A stretch of DNA of 19,780 nt from an uncultured Actinomycetes bacterium (GTDB lineage: Bacteria; Actinomycetota; Thermoleophilia; Solirubrobacterales; Solirubrobacteraceae), in assembly GCA_937888775.1 (NCBI GenBank), contig CALAQT010000513.1, positions 1 to 19,780 on the forward strand, in the 5' to 3' direction. This document shows positions 7,500 to 15,850 of this stretch, one piece after another. The notes beneath the pieces were generated by a model that saw only the letters and a program-made list of their open reading frames with translations, was not told the origin of the DNA and searched no databases. A program made the position numbers and the translations under genes. Every line of letters starts with the position of its first letter. The first letter of the stretch is position 1.

Positions 7500-8723
7500 T
7501 TAGCTATTGAGCGCCGCGACCGCTGGCAGTTCGGCGCCCATCAGCCAGGAGAGCATGGCGCCACCACCCGTACAGATGTGAATGGCTCCGTTATCCTGGC
7601 CTTCGAGTACAGCGACCACCGCGGCGACAGTGTCCCCGCCGCCAATGACACCGTGCTTGCCACTCGCGCGCAATGCCTTGGCAATCCCGATAGTGCCAGC
7701 GCGGTAATCGGGATGCTCGAAGTATCCTGCGGGTCCGTTCCACACAACCAAGCGGGCGGAATCGATTGCACGCTCGAGACCCGCGAGCGTAGCCGGCCCG
7801 ATGTCAAGCGCGCGTCCTCTCTCAGGCACGGGCTCCTGCGGAAACTGCACCAACGACCTGTAGTCGTCGACCTTTACGACTGAGTCAGCCGGAAGGAGGA
7901 TTGGCTTCCCAGCGAGTCGGGCTTCCTCAAGTACGGCGCGACAAGCGTCGACGTCCTCGTTCAAGGAGGCACCGGGAGCGTCGATCCCTCTTGTATCTGC
8001 CGTTAGCGTGGCACCGACGGCAATGCCGTCGGCGAGGAGGAAGAAGTACGCGAGCTTTCCCACCACGGCCACTTGGTCCATGCGTGCTAGGAGGCTGCGG
8101 ACGACGTGGATCTTGCCGTCCTTACCCGACACCTTCGCGCCGCCAATTATCCCGAGGGTCGGGCGGTATTCGGGTCTGTTGATCAACTCGAGCTCGTGTA
8201 GCTCCCGTTCGAGAAGGAGACCGGCGCACCGCTCAGGAGCAGCCAGCGCCGCCGCGACCATCGACGCGTGGGGGCGGTGGCAGTTGCCGAAAGCGTCGTT
8301 GACATAGACATCGACACCACGGACTAGGGCGGCGCCGAACGAAGGATCGTTTGCGTTCTCCTCAGCGTAGTACCGCACGTTCTCGAGGAGGAGCGTTTGC
8401 CCCGGGCCCAGTGCGGCAACGGCATCGTCGCGAGCGGAGCCGACGCAGTCGTCGGTGAAAAGCACAGGTGCGCCCAGCACGCTCTCGAGCGGTTGAACAA
8501 GCTGACGGAGGGACTTCTCGGGGTCGCGCTTACCCCAAGGTCGGCCCATGTGAGAGCAGATGACGACTCGGGCGCCCTCAGTTCTCAGCCTCTGGATCGT
8601 CGGCTCTGATGCGCGAATCCGCGTATAGTCGGGAGTTCCCGTTTCCGGATCGATTGCGACGTTCAGTTCGCACCGGAGAAAGACGGTCTTGCCGGCGAGA
8701 CCGACGTCGTTGAGAGTCTTCAA
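7500..8723 (-). CDS. divergent phosphoglycerate kinase paralogue
   Basis: 407 residues, about the normal PGK length. PGK transfers phosphate between 1,3-bisphosphoglycerate and ADP. Seen: an N-terminal LRCELN at 16-21 in place of the usual RxDFN (Asp to Glu), SHMGRP at 57-62, LLENVRYY at 112-119, VNDAFGNCHRPHAS at 141-154, GGAKVSGK at 194-201 (KVSDK in most PGKs, so Asp to Gly), LDIGPAT at 306-312, WNGPAGYFE at 328-336 and GGGDTVAAV at 361-369. VGKLAYFF replaces the common GGGMAYTF. Both lobes and the ATP-binding loop are kept, so it is probably a functional kinase. The several substitutions at normally invariant substrate-side positions suggest a paralogue with shifted substrate or regulation. 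The TTG start lies 8 nt after the stop of the small upstream gene, in one operon with selD. Confidence 0.88.
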   Translation of the reverse strand: MKTLNDVGLAGKTVFLRCELNVAIDPETGTPDYTRIRASEPTIQRLRTEGARVVICSHMGRPWGKRDPEKSLRQLVQPLESVLGAPVLFTDDCVGSARDDAVAALGPGQTLLLENVRYYAEENANDPSFGAALVRGVDVYVNDAFGNCHRPHASMVAAALAAPERCAGLLLERELHELELINRPEYRPTLGIIGGAKVSGKDGKIHVVRSLLARMDQVAVVGKLAYFFLLADGIAVGATLTADTRGIDAPGASLNEDVDACRAVLEEARLAGKPILLPADSVVKVDDYRSLVQFPQEPVPERGRALDIGPATLAGLERAIDSARLVVWNGPAGYFEHPDYRAGTIGIAKALRASGKHGVIGGGDTVAAVVAVLEGQDNGAIHICTGGGAMLSWLMGAELPAVAALNS

Positions 8724-8731
8724 CGCTGAAC

Positions 8732-8947
8732 CTAACCGGCTACTTCGAAGCCCTCGGGCTCTAGGTCAACGCGGGACGTCAAAACGACATCGGGATCGGC
8801 ACGGCGCAACTGGGCCTCGATGGCCGCCTTGTGCGCCACTAGTTCGTCGCGCGTGAATCCGGTCTCCTTTTCGAGGTCGGCAAATGTAATCCAGTTGCGC
8901 TCGGAGAGGATGGCCACCACCTTGTTCAATGCGTCATTCGTAGACAC
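8732..8947 (-). CDS. small winged-helix-like protein between selD and pgk-like gene
   Basis: 71 residues from a GTG at 8947, preceded by TTCAGGAG with AGGAG 8 nt from the start. The sequence NKVVAILSERNWITFADLEK followed by ETGFTRDELVAHKAAIEAQL reads like a small helix-turn-helix or winged-helix domain (about residues 5-48), with an acidic tail VDLEPEGFEVAG. The frame is open further up to an ATG at 9118 that overlaps the selD stop as ATGA. That longer 128-residue form is possible, but its extra N-terminus has no recognisable domain. The gene ends 8 nt before the PGK paralogue. Family unknown; it might regulate the operon or be an accessory subunit. Confidence 0.6.
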   Translation of the reverse strand: MSTNDALNKVVAILSERNWITFADLEKETGFTRDELVAHKAAIEAQLRRADPDVVLTSRVDLEPEGFEVAG

Positions 8948-9114
8948 GAGGAAGGCTCCTGAAATCTGTACGATGAAAGGCTGGGACCTGCGGTATTCTA
9001 CCGGGCCTGAGACGAGAAGGATCCGCAGGTTAGTTTGGAGGCCCTTCGGCTCGTTCGGGCAGGACGGGACGGCGCGGTCAAGGTGGCCTGGGCCGTTGGG
9101 CGTCCGGCGCAAGA

Positions 9115-10155
9115 TCATTCAATGATGGTCAGACCGGCTCCTAATCCGACAGTGCCGACCTGTGTGGCACGAAGGCCAGACTCCGCAAGTTCCTGCACTA
9201 GCGCCTCCGCGTTTGATGGCGGAAGTGAGATGAGAAGACCGCCGGCCGTCTGTGGGTCAAGCGCGACCACCAAGAGCGCGGAGTCGAGATGGCTTGCGCC
9301 AGCGAGAGCCTCTGGGACGAGTCCGCGGTTCCTGCTGTCGCCCGACGTTACGACACCCGCGGCGGCAAGACGTTGCGCTCCGGGCACGAGAGGCATGGTC
9401 GACAGGGCAATCGTCAGCCGTACGTTGCTGCTCGATGCGACCTCATGGGCGTGGCCGAGGAGGCCGAAGCCGGTAACGTCAGTGACGGCATTTGGGGCGT
9501 GAGCCCGGAGGATTTCAACCGTGCTGCTGTTTGGCATGAGCAGCCAGCGGATCGTCGCGTCGAGTTCGCCCTCGCGTAGGACGCCTTTGCGTTGTCCTGT
9601 GATTATCAGTCCAGTGCCCAGAGGCTTCGTAAGAACTAGAACGTCACCGACCTGAGCTCCAGATTTGAGCCATATGCGGTGCGGGTCCACGAAGCCAGCA
9701 ACCGCGAGCCCAAACTTTGGTTCGGCATCGCGGATGGTGTGACCGCCTGCGAGTATCACACCGACCTCCGAACATTGGCTGGCGGCTCCTGCGACAACGT
9801 CGGCCAGGATCTCTGGGGGAAGCTCTTCGGGAAAAGCGGCTACCGAAAGCGCTAGCGCGGGTCGGCCTCCCATCGCGTACACGTCGTTGAGCGCATTGTT
9901 TGCGGCTATGCGGCCGAAAGTCTTCGGATCGTCCACGACGGGCGGGAAGAAGTCGACTGTGAAGACGAGCGCCTGTGATTCGCTGATCCTGAGGACGGCT
10001 GCATCGTCGGCTGGGTCGAGCCCGACGAGCAGATTTGGGTCGCTCGCAGACGGAATGCGCTCTAGAAGACTTCTGAGAAGAACGCCGTCGTACTTTGCGG
10101 CGCAGCCTCCAGACGAACAGAGCGCTGTCAGGGTTTGCGTTCGCAGATCGCTCAT
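9115..10155 (-). CDS. selD: selenide, water dikinase (selenophosphate synthetase)
   Basis: 346 residues, full length. SelD makes selenophosphate from selenide and ATP, the selenium donor for selenocysteine, selenouridine and other selenium products. The active-site loop is SSGGCAAK with C18 and K21, matching the catalytic Cys and Lys, so this is the Cys form and not the Sec form. Further marks are DPADDAAVL at 47-55, VDFFPPVVDDP at about 67-77, ANNALNDVYAMGGRPALALS at 84-103, AGGHTI, VTDVTGFGLLGH and DPQTAGGLL, in the normal order of the PurM/AIRS-like fold. The ATG start at 10155 follows a divergent intergenic region. Downstream on the same strand are the small winged-helix-like gene and the PGK paralogue, probably co-transcribed. 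No SelA, SelB, SelU, tRNA-Sec, SenA or SenB is visible in the window, so the user of the selenophosphate is not known. Confidence 0.93.
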   Translation of the reverse strand: MSDLRTQTLTALCSSGGCAAKYDGVLLRSLLERIPSASDPNLLVGLDPADDAAVLRISESQALVFTVDFFPPVVDDPKTFGRIAANNALNDVYAMGGRPALALSVAAFPEELPPEILADVVAGAASQCSEVGVILAGGHTIRDAEPKFGLAVAGFVDPHRIWLKSGAQVGDVLVLTKPLGTGLIITGQRKGVLREGELDATIRWLLMPNSSTVEILRAHAPNAVTDVTGFGLLGHAHEVASSSNVRLTIALSTMPLVPGAQRLAAAGVVTSGDSRNRGLVPEALAGASHLDSALLVVALDPQTAGGLLISLPPSNAEALVQELAESGLRATQVGTVGLGAGLTIIE

Positions 10156-10397
10156 GACGCTTGCGCGGGCCCGACGCTAAGCGCTATTCCCGGTCGACGG
10201 CCAAAAATACTTGTGGGCATTTGCGGTCATGAATGTTCGAACGTTGCAAGCCGAGAGGTGCGTTGGAGCGTACCCCGACGGCACAGCTCGCTCGGATGGC
10301 CCGATCGGGGGAAATCTAGCATCAGTTAGTCGCTAATCCGTTGTCATGGTGCATCATCCTGAAGACGCTGCACGTCAAGCGTGTATTGTGCCCGACA
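10156..10397. promoter_or_regulatory. divergent intergenic region between selD and the Nudix-like gene
   Basis: About 240 nt between the selD start (leftward) and the Nudix-like start (rightward). It should hold both promoters. A near-palindrome AATGTTCGAACGTT sits near 10228-10241. No clear -35/-10 pair is seen. The role is inferred from layout. Confidence 0.4.
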
Positions 10398-10883
10398 ATG
10401 GCCGGAAACGAGATTGACGTCTATTTCGTAGCTGTGAAGGCTCTGATACGCGATCGGAGCAAGCTGCTGATAACGCACGACATCTTTGGCGATTGGGACA
10501 TCCCGGGTGGCCGTCTCCGGAAAGAGGACTTCGACGCTCCGTTGGAAGCGATTCTCGAGCGGAAGTTGGGTGAGGAACTAGGTGACGCGTTCGTGGTGAG
10601 AATCGGTGGGCCTTGCGTTTTCTTCCGTCATCAGCGCGTGGAGCACGGACGAGATGGGCAAGTCGCACGCATTTTCGCCGTCGGGTTTCACGTAGACTAC
10701 GCGGCGGGGGTAGTGAAGCTGGGTGGTCACCATGACAACCATCTCTGGGTAGACATGCCAAGCTTCCGACCTGCGGATTACTTCACGGGCGGCTGGCTTC
10801 GAGGGTTGAACGAGTACTTGGCGAGGTGCAGCGATCGACAGGAGGTCGCGGACTCCTCAAGTTTGAGAATTGACGAGCACTAG
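10398..10883 (+). CDS. Nudix-like hydrolase with imperfect Nudix box
   Basis: 161 residues from ATG 10398, read as MAGNEIDVYFVAV; a TTG 57 nt upstream gives a longer, less convincing start. The family cleaves nucleoside diphosphates linked to another group. IPGGRLRKEDFDAPLEAILE followed by RKLGEELGD aligns with the Nudix box Gx5Ex7REUxEExGU, but the canonical Arg-Glu is Arg-Lys, and the loop after GGR appears to carry a 3-residue insertion; the EELG half is kept. The flanking beta-strand pattern (VKALIRDRSKLLITHD before the box, VARIFAVGFHVDY after it) fits the fold. It diverges from selD and may belong to the same metabolic set by position. Activity is uncertain because one of the metal-box residues differs. 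Confidence 0.72.
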   Translation: MAGNEIDVYFVAVKALIRDRSKLLITHDIFGDWDIPGGRLRKEDFDAPLEAILERKLGEELGDAFVVRIGGPCVFFRHQRVEHGRDGQVARIFAVGFHVDYAAGVVKLGGHHDNHLWVDMPSFRPADYFTGGWLRGLNEYLARCSDRQEVADSSSLRIDEH

Positions 10884-11076
10884 CCGAGGGTCGTTGCGTC
10901 AAGGCCGGGCGCCAGTTGAGGTCCCGTGAACGATAGTTCGCGCAGGGATGTCAGTCGCCGCCAGTTAGGCCTGCAGCCGGTTGTGGACCTCGCGGTCGAT
11001 GGTACGCAGGAATCTGAGGAAATCGACGTGGCAGTGGCGCGGCAGGCATTGGCCTACCACCAAGCCAGTCAACACG

Positions 11077-11496
11077 ACCGGGCAGGTGATCCGCTCGTTG
11101 CACGCCCGCCACCGCGCGATCGAGTTCAAGAAGTTCTTGATCAAGATCGACAAGGAAGTCCCCGCCGGCCTCGCTCGATGTGCACGTGATCCTCGATAAC
11201 TACTCAACGCACAAGACACCGACGCCGGCTCGTGGCGCACCCACGGTTCGTTCTGCACTTCACTCCGACCGGCGCGAGTTGGATCAAACCTCCTGGAGCG
11301 GTTCTTCGGCGAGCTGACAGCCCGCAAGCTGCAACGCTCGGCACACCGTTCCGTCAAGGCGCTCAACGCCGACATCCAGAATTGGATCGAGAACTAGAAT
11401 ACGGACCCCAAGCCCTACGTGTGGACCAAGACCGCCGGCGAGATCCTCGAAAAGCTCGCCACACACTGCAACACAATTAATTCCTCAGGACACTAG
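11077..11496 (+). pseudogene. IS630-family transposase remnant (C-terminal half, broken)
   Basis: Only the second half of an IS630 transposase can be read, across several frames. TGQVIRSLHARHRAIEFKKF, then LIKIDKEVPAGL, is in one frame up to about 11172. LDVHVILDNYSTHKTP follows in another, then AHPRFVLHFTPTGASWI, then LERFFGELTARKLQRSAHRS, then an in-frame TAG at 11395-11397 where Trp is usual, then the normal-looking end CNTINSSGH and TAG. At least three frameshifts and one nonsense codon are present, and the N-terminal half is missing or unrecognisable. The D-N-Y-S-T-H segment holds one catalytic Asp. This is an old dead insertion next to the ISL3 transposon. Confidence 0.85.
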
Positions 11497-11715
11497 CTCG
11501 ACGTACGCGCTGCCGAGGGCGTCGTGGAAGATGTCGGCGGGGGCGGCCAGCCCCCTGTTCGCGACGCGAAACCTCACTGGGCGTCCGCTCTCGATGCCAA
11601 AAGCCACGCGCCGTCCGTGGTCAATCGCCCACTCATCGAGGAACAGACGTCGACTATCCGCGCTAGACCGCAGCCGGCAAAGCGCATCGCGTACAACAGA
11701 AGGATCTTGGTTCAC
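11485..11715 (-). CDS. hypothetical protein or gene fragment
   Basis: A 76-residue frame from a GTG, reading VNQDPSVVRDALCRLRSS through LFLDEWAIDHGRRVAFGI to ADIFHDALGSAYVELVS. The composition looks protein-like and the hydrophobic pattern is regular, but I recognise no family. It overlaps the end of the IS630 remnant by 12 nt on the opposite strand. The frame is open back to 11865, so it could be the tail of a gene cut by the nearby ISL3 transposon, whose left end is at about 11895. Confidence 0.3.
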   Translation of the reverse strand: MNQDPSVVRDALCRLRSSADSRRLFLDEWAIDHGRRVAFGIESGRPVRFRVANRGLAAPADIFHDALGSAYVELVS

Positions 11716-11894
11716 ATTGGCCCGACTGCCGCCACCACATCCGGTGACGCCACACGCCGGGTCCACTCCCCAGCGCGCTCGCACCCAGGATAACCGCTGG
11801 CGAGGCGAATGTGTGACACGTGGGGCGAAATCTCGAGGTCGGCGACGTCCGGGCAGCTCGGCCAAGCCCGCGGGCGCCGGCGACGGCCAAATTT

Positions 11895-11918
11895 GGGGTC
11901 TCCTGACGTTTCCGTGGG
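11895..11918 (+). repeat. left terminal inverted repeat of the ISL3-type transposon
   Basis: Contains CTCCTGACGTTTCCGTGGG (19 bp), found in reverse complement at the right end (15949-15967). It lies directly beyond the 3' end of the ISL3 transposase gene. Confidence 0.88.
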
Positions 11919-11922
11919 TATT

Positions 11923-13137
11923 TCACCGTGGTAGTGGTGGGCAGAGCCCGGCGAGTTTGAGCATCGCGAGCGCGATCAGTCGGCGGGGTGACTGAAACCC
12001 GAACGCTTGCCGGGCGAGCAGGCGGATCTGGGTGTTCATTTGCTCGATCCGGGCGTTCGACAACCCGTTTGTGACCGCGGAGAGGATCCCGTTGCGCTGG
12101 GCGGTGATCGTGCGGGCGAGCTTCACGAACGACGGCAGCCGCGATCGTCGTGCCCAGGCCAGCCACTGCTCCAGGAGCTGCTCGGCCTGCTTGGCCGACA
12201 CCCGGTAGATCTGCCGGAGCTGCTCCTTGAGCAGGTATGCCGGGTACAGCGGGCCGTTGGTCTTCTGGATCTCGGCGAGCTTCGCTTGCTGGCGGTCGGT
12301 GAGGTTCTCCGGGTTCTTCGAGACCGCGAACCGAGCGCCCTTCAGATCGCGGGCGAGCTCCATGTTTCCCTGTCGGCGCGCTTCGTTCCAGACCTCGCGA
12401 CGCACCTGGTCCAGCGCGTCGGTCGCGAACTGGATCACGTGGAACGGATCGACGCACCGGACCGCGCCGGGGCAGCGCTCAGCGACCGGCCCGGCGATCC
12501 AGGACGCCATGTCGCAGGACACCAATTCGGTCTGTTTGCAGCGTTCTTCACCGAGCGCGTCGAAGAACGCGAGCACCGTCTTGCGGTCCCGCCCGGCGCC
12601 AGCCCACACGAGCCGGCCGGTGTGATGATTGACCACGATCGTGAGGTACCTCTGTCCTTTTCGGTGGCTGATCTCATCAATCCCGATCCGCTTGAGCCCG
12701 TCGAGCAGATCGACGTTGCGGCGCGCCTCGTCAGCGACTCGCTCAAGGATCCCGCGGACCGACCGCCACGCGACGCGCATCAGCTCGGACACAGCGGTCT
12801 TCGAGCAGCGGCACGCCAACCACGCGACCTGATCCTCAAACACACGGGTGAACCGGGAGTCATGGCGGGCCCACGGGACCGCAGCCACGACCACGTCATG
12901 CCGGCGGCAGTTGACCCTCGGCGCGTCCGCCTCAAGGAAGCAGAACGTGCTCCCCAAGTCCAGCGCCCGCCACGACCGACGGCCGTCGCCATTGTCATAC
13001 CCCGGGCAGCGTCGGCGGCAGATCCCGCAACGACCCCGCTCCCTGAAGCCCGGCCGGACCGAGACGATCACCCCCCTCGCTGCCCATCCGCACGTCCTCC
13101 ACCACCGCCCGTTGCAAACCGAGCGGTGTTGGTTCAC
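11923..13137 (-). CDS. ISL3-family transposase
   Basis: 404 residues, normal for ISL3. An N-terminal zinc-finger-like region carries CGICRRRCPGYD (about 37-48) and a later Cys/His pair. The DDE core shows RIGIDEISHRKGQRYLTIVV, then SCDMASWIAGPV and CVDPFHVIQFA, and near the C-terminus GLSNARIEQMNTQIRLLARQ, which holds the likely catalytic Glu, followed by AFGFQSPRRLIALAMLKL. The frame is intact. The start is GTG 13137 with AGAAGGAGG at 13142-13150, a strong but closely spaced ribosome-binding site. It begins 15 nt after the end of the recombinase pseudogene and probably shares its transcript. The terminal repeat lies a few bases past the stop. Confidence 0.92.
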   Translation of the reverse strand: MNQHRSVCNGRWWRTCGWAARGVIVSVRPGFRERGRCGICRRRCPGYDNGDGRRSWRALDLGSTFCFLEADAPRVNCRRHDVVVAAVPWARHDSRFTRVFEDQVAWLACRCSKTAVSELMRVAWRSVRGILERVADEARRNVDLLDGLKRIGIDEISHRKGQRYLTIVVNHHTGRLVWAGAGRDRKTVLAFFDALGEERCKQTELVSCDMASWIAGPVAERCPGAVRCVDPFHVIQFATDALDQVRREVWNEARRQGNMELARDLKGARFAVSKNPENLTDRQQAKLAEIQKTNGPLYPAYLLKEQLRQIYRVSAKQAEQLLEQWLAWARRSRLPSFVKLARTITAQRNGILSAVTNGLSNARIEQMNTQIRLLARQAFGFQSPRRLIALAMLKLAGLCPPLPR

Positions 13138-13152
13138 ACTGCCTCCTTCTGC

Positions 13153-15349
13153 TCAGGGTTGTGCAAACAGTCCAGCTTCGTGGCTGGGAAACCTCGATCC
13201 GCAGGCCTTTCCGGCGTCCTTGCGTGACTTCGATCGCTCGCCGCTCGCCGCGTTGGACCTGATGCAACACGGTCTGGCGAGCGACGCCGAGCCGTTTCGC
13301 GGCCTCATCGAGCCGAACGAACCCGTCGGGAACGTCGGGGACGAACCGGCGTCGGGCGTCTTCGGAGAGTCGGATCCGCCAGGGCGCCTGCGGGGTTACT
13401 TGCTCACCGGCGAGCAGCCCGTCCTTCAGCCAGCGGCGGACGGTCGCGCCGGACCCGCCGAGCTCGCTGGCTGCTTGCTGGATCGTGACCAGCTGGCTGT
13501 CGGGATCGGCCGGTGGCGCGCGGCGGGGATCCCGGCGCGCTGGCGCAGATCCCGCACACGCGCCTGGGTGAACGGCAGTCCCTTGCCGGTGAGGCGGCCT
13601 TGCTTATTCAGCGTGCCGGCGATCTCGCGGTCGTGATGGTGCCGGGCGAGCCGCCGCACGAGCGCGACGGTCTCCTCGCTGGTGCGCATCCGGGGCGCGC
13701 CGCGGCCGACCGCCAGCCGCAGCTGAGTGCGGGCGCCGCCCTCCCACATGATCTCCACGTCCGCGTGCTTGTCGGGGCGCTTGACGGTCACCACGACATC
13801 GCTCACGACCGTGCGCAGTAGCTCCTTGCGGTCGCGACCGCTCGTCGTTGGAGCGTCCCATAGCCGCGGGAGATCACGCGCAAGCCTGGCCAGCACGAGT
13901 CGTTCCTGGGCAGTGAGCGGCTCGGGACGGGCGTGCTCGAGCAGCGCAAGCTTGCGCTGCTCGCGCTCGACCGCGATCAGCGCCTGCTCGTAGGCGTGCT
14001 CCACGGTCCGGGCGACAAGCCGGTTCTCCGGCTCGCACTCGTTGTATTGGCGCTTCGCGCGGCCCGCTTCATACTCGGCTCGCTCGACCGCGAGGCGCTG
14101 CCGAGCGAGCCGCTGCTCGTGCTGGTCCTCGAGCTCGGCGATCGCGCCCACGCCTGCGCTCACGCCCGCCGGGCTGACCGCCTCCAGGAACGCTGCTGCG
14201 ACAGCATGGTCAAGACGCCGGCCGCCGAGTGCCTGGCAGGCGGTCGCGGCGCCGTGGTGGTCACGGGCGCGCACGCACCAGTAGCGCGGCGAGCGGCCGT
14301 CCTTGCCCGAGTAGGTCACCTGCATCCGCCGACCGCAGCGCCCGCAGCGCACCAGGCCCTGCAGCAGCCCGGCGCCCTCGCGTGCGGCGCCGCCGCCCTC
14401 CCCGCGTGGCCTCATGTTCGCGTGCAGCCGCAAGCGCGTGGCGAGGTACTCGTCCCAGCTGACATAGCCGGAATGATGATTGGGCAGGCAGACGGCCCAC
14501 TCCTCCAGCGGCAACACGAGCCGACGGACCCGCACCCGTCCATCCGGGTCGAGATGCTTCTCCTCGCGCGTCCGACCGAACGTGAACGTCCCCGCGTAGG
14601 TGGGATTGGTCAGGAAGTCGTGCACCATCGGGTAGCTGGGTCGCACCCAGCGAACGCGGCGCTGCCCGACGCTGCGGCGCGGCAGCGTGCTCCCCTCCGC
14701 GCACAGCTCGGCGAGCACCTACCGCGCGGAGCCCAGCCGCCGCCACAACACGAAGACATGCTCGATCGCGGAGCGCACCTGCTCATCAGAGCAGAGCACG
14801 ATCCGGTCCTCGTCGTCGCGGGCAAACCCGACCGGCAAGTGCAACCGCAGCTCCCCGCGAGCCGCCTTGTTGCGCAGCCCGCCATCCAAGCGAGCTCGGA
14901 TCAGATGCAGCTCGGCCTCTGACATCGTGCCCTTCAAGCCGAGCAGCAGCCGATCGTTGAACTGCCCCGGCGCGTAGATGCCGTCCTGGTCGGCGACCAG
15001 CGTGCCCGTCAGCGCGCACAGCTCAAGCAGCTGATGCCAGTCCGCCGAGGATCGCGCCAACCGCGACGTCTCCAACGCCAAAACCAGCCCGACATGTCCC
15101 AGGCCAACCTCCGCGACCAACTCCTGAAACCCCACCCGCCCATCAGTCGAAGCGCCCGACCTGCCGGTGTCCTCGTCGACGACCGAGATCCCAGCAAGCG
15201 GCCATCCGAGAGCGACCGCGCGTTCACGCAACGCGTACTGGCGCGGCCGATTCCACGTTGCCCGCGACCTGCAACGCGGTCGACTGCCGCACGTACACGA
15301 CCGCGCGACGCCGTCGATGCGAGTAAGTGATCTTCCGCTCGTCGCTCAC
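13153..15349 (-). pseudogene. large serine recombinase, broken by frameshifts and an amber codon
   Basis: The reconstructed product would be about 730 residues. It starts GTG 15349 (VSDERKITYSHRRR), with the catalytic serine in AVVYVRQSTALQV. Lesion 1: a frameshift near 15255, after AGNVES, with the body resuming as LRERAVALGWPLAGISVVDE. Lesion 2: in-frame TAG at 14719-14721, where GSARQVL is usual, so Gln to amber. Then come the recombinase domain (NPTYAGTFTFGR), a zinc ribbon (CGRCGRRMQV ... YWCVRARDHHG) and a coiled coil. Lesion 3: a frameshift near 13525. A MerR-like helix-turn-helix tail follows (LVTIQQAASELGGSGATVRR). Lesion 4: an extra T near 13190, after which the normal ending SHEAGLFAQP and TGA at 13153-13155 can be read. 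No single product can be made unless decoding is unusual. Confidence 0.85.
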
Positions 15350-15497
15350 CGCGCGCCACCTCTCCAAGCCAGCGCCCCAACAACCTCGCCATCCGAACCG
15401 ACACCCGCCGCTGGACCTCCACCGGCAGCGTCTCCCACACCGCCCCCGGCGCGACCACCTCCTCCTCGCTGACCGCCAGCGCAAGCTGCCCCGACAT
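15009..15497 (-). CDS. small accessory ORF upstream of the recombinase
   Basis: Starts MSGQLALAVSEEE at ATG 15497 (a GTG at 15515 is also open). The first 60 residues, including VWETLPVEVQRRVSVRMARL, resemble the small helical proteins often encoded just before serine recombinases in such transposons. Past about residue 50 the frame overlaps the recombinase gene and reads as arginine-rich shadow sequence. The true product is therefore probably shorter and its stop may have been lost; the end given is only where the frame closes. Confidence 0.35.
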   Translation of the reverse strand: MSGQLALAVSEEEVVAPGAVWETLPVEVQRRVSVRMARLLGRWLGEVARGERRAEDHLLASTASRGRVRAAVDRVAGRGQRGIGRASTRCVNARSLSDGRLLGSRSSTRTPAGRALRLMGGWGFRSWSRRLAWDMSGWFWRWRRRGWRDPRRTGISCLSCAR

Positions 15498-15553
15498 CGC
15501 CACTTCCGTTTTCACCGGAGACTCGACGCCGACGCGGACAAGACCTCAGCCGC

Positions 15554-15850
15554 TCACCACGCTCCCAACAGCAACCGCCAGCCCGCAAGCGAAGCGATCG
15601 CGCTGACACGCCGCTCGCCGGGCGCACGCTCCGACAGATCCGTCCAGCACGCCGGCACCGCCCCCGGCGCCCCATCCACCAACCGGCAGATCACCGACGT
15701 CACGCCGTCACGGTTCTGCCATCCCAGCACCTCCAACTCACGCCCACGCAACTCGCCCGGCGCGGCGACAAGCCGAACCCGCTCCGGGAGCGGATCCACA
15801 ACATGAGTAGTGCGATCCCTACTCGAGCAAGCGGGCCCATACCCTGACAC
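15554..15850 (-). CDS. small passenger protein, DUF5372-like
   Basis: 98 residues from GTG 15850; the conserved part seems to begin at about residue 18 (VVDPLPERVRLV). The pattern LRGRELEVLGW ... VICRLVDG ... VPACWTDLS recalls the DUF5372-type small proteins (G-R-E-F-E ... LPAxWT) that precede serine recombinases in bacterial transposons. It lies just inside the right terminal repeat and reads toward the other passenger genes. Function unknown; family placement from memory is tentative. Confidence 0.5.
   Translation of the reverse strand: MSGYGPACSSRDRTTHVVDPLPERVRLVAAPGELRGRELEVLGWQNRDGVTSVICRLVDGAPGAVPACWTDLSERAPGERRVSAIASLAGWRLLLGAW

Noticed and set aside
10228..10241. AATGTTCGAACGTT as an SOS (LexA) box before the Nudix-like gene
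   Set aside because: The actinobacterial box needs GAAC-N4-GTTC spacing; here the half sites are reversed and the palindrome is imperfect.
12007..13227. Long plus-strand frame of 406 codons opposite the ISL3 transposase
   Set aside because: It is the antisense shadow of a clear transposase with all family motifs.
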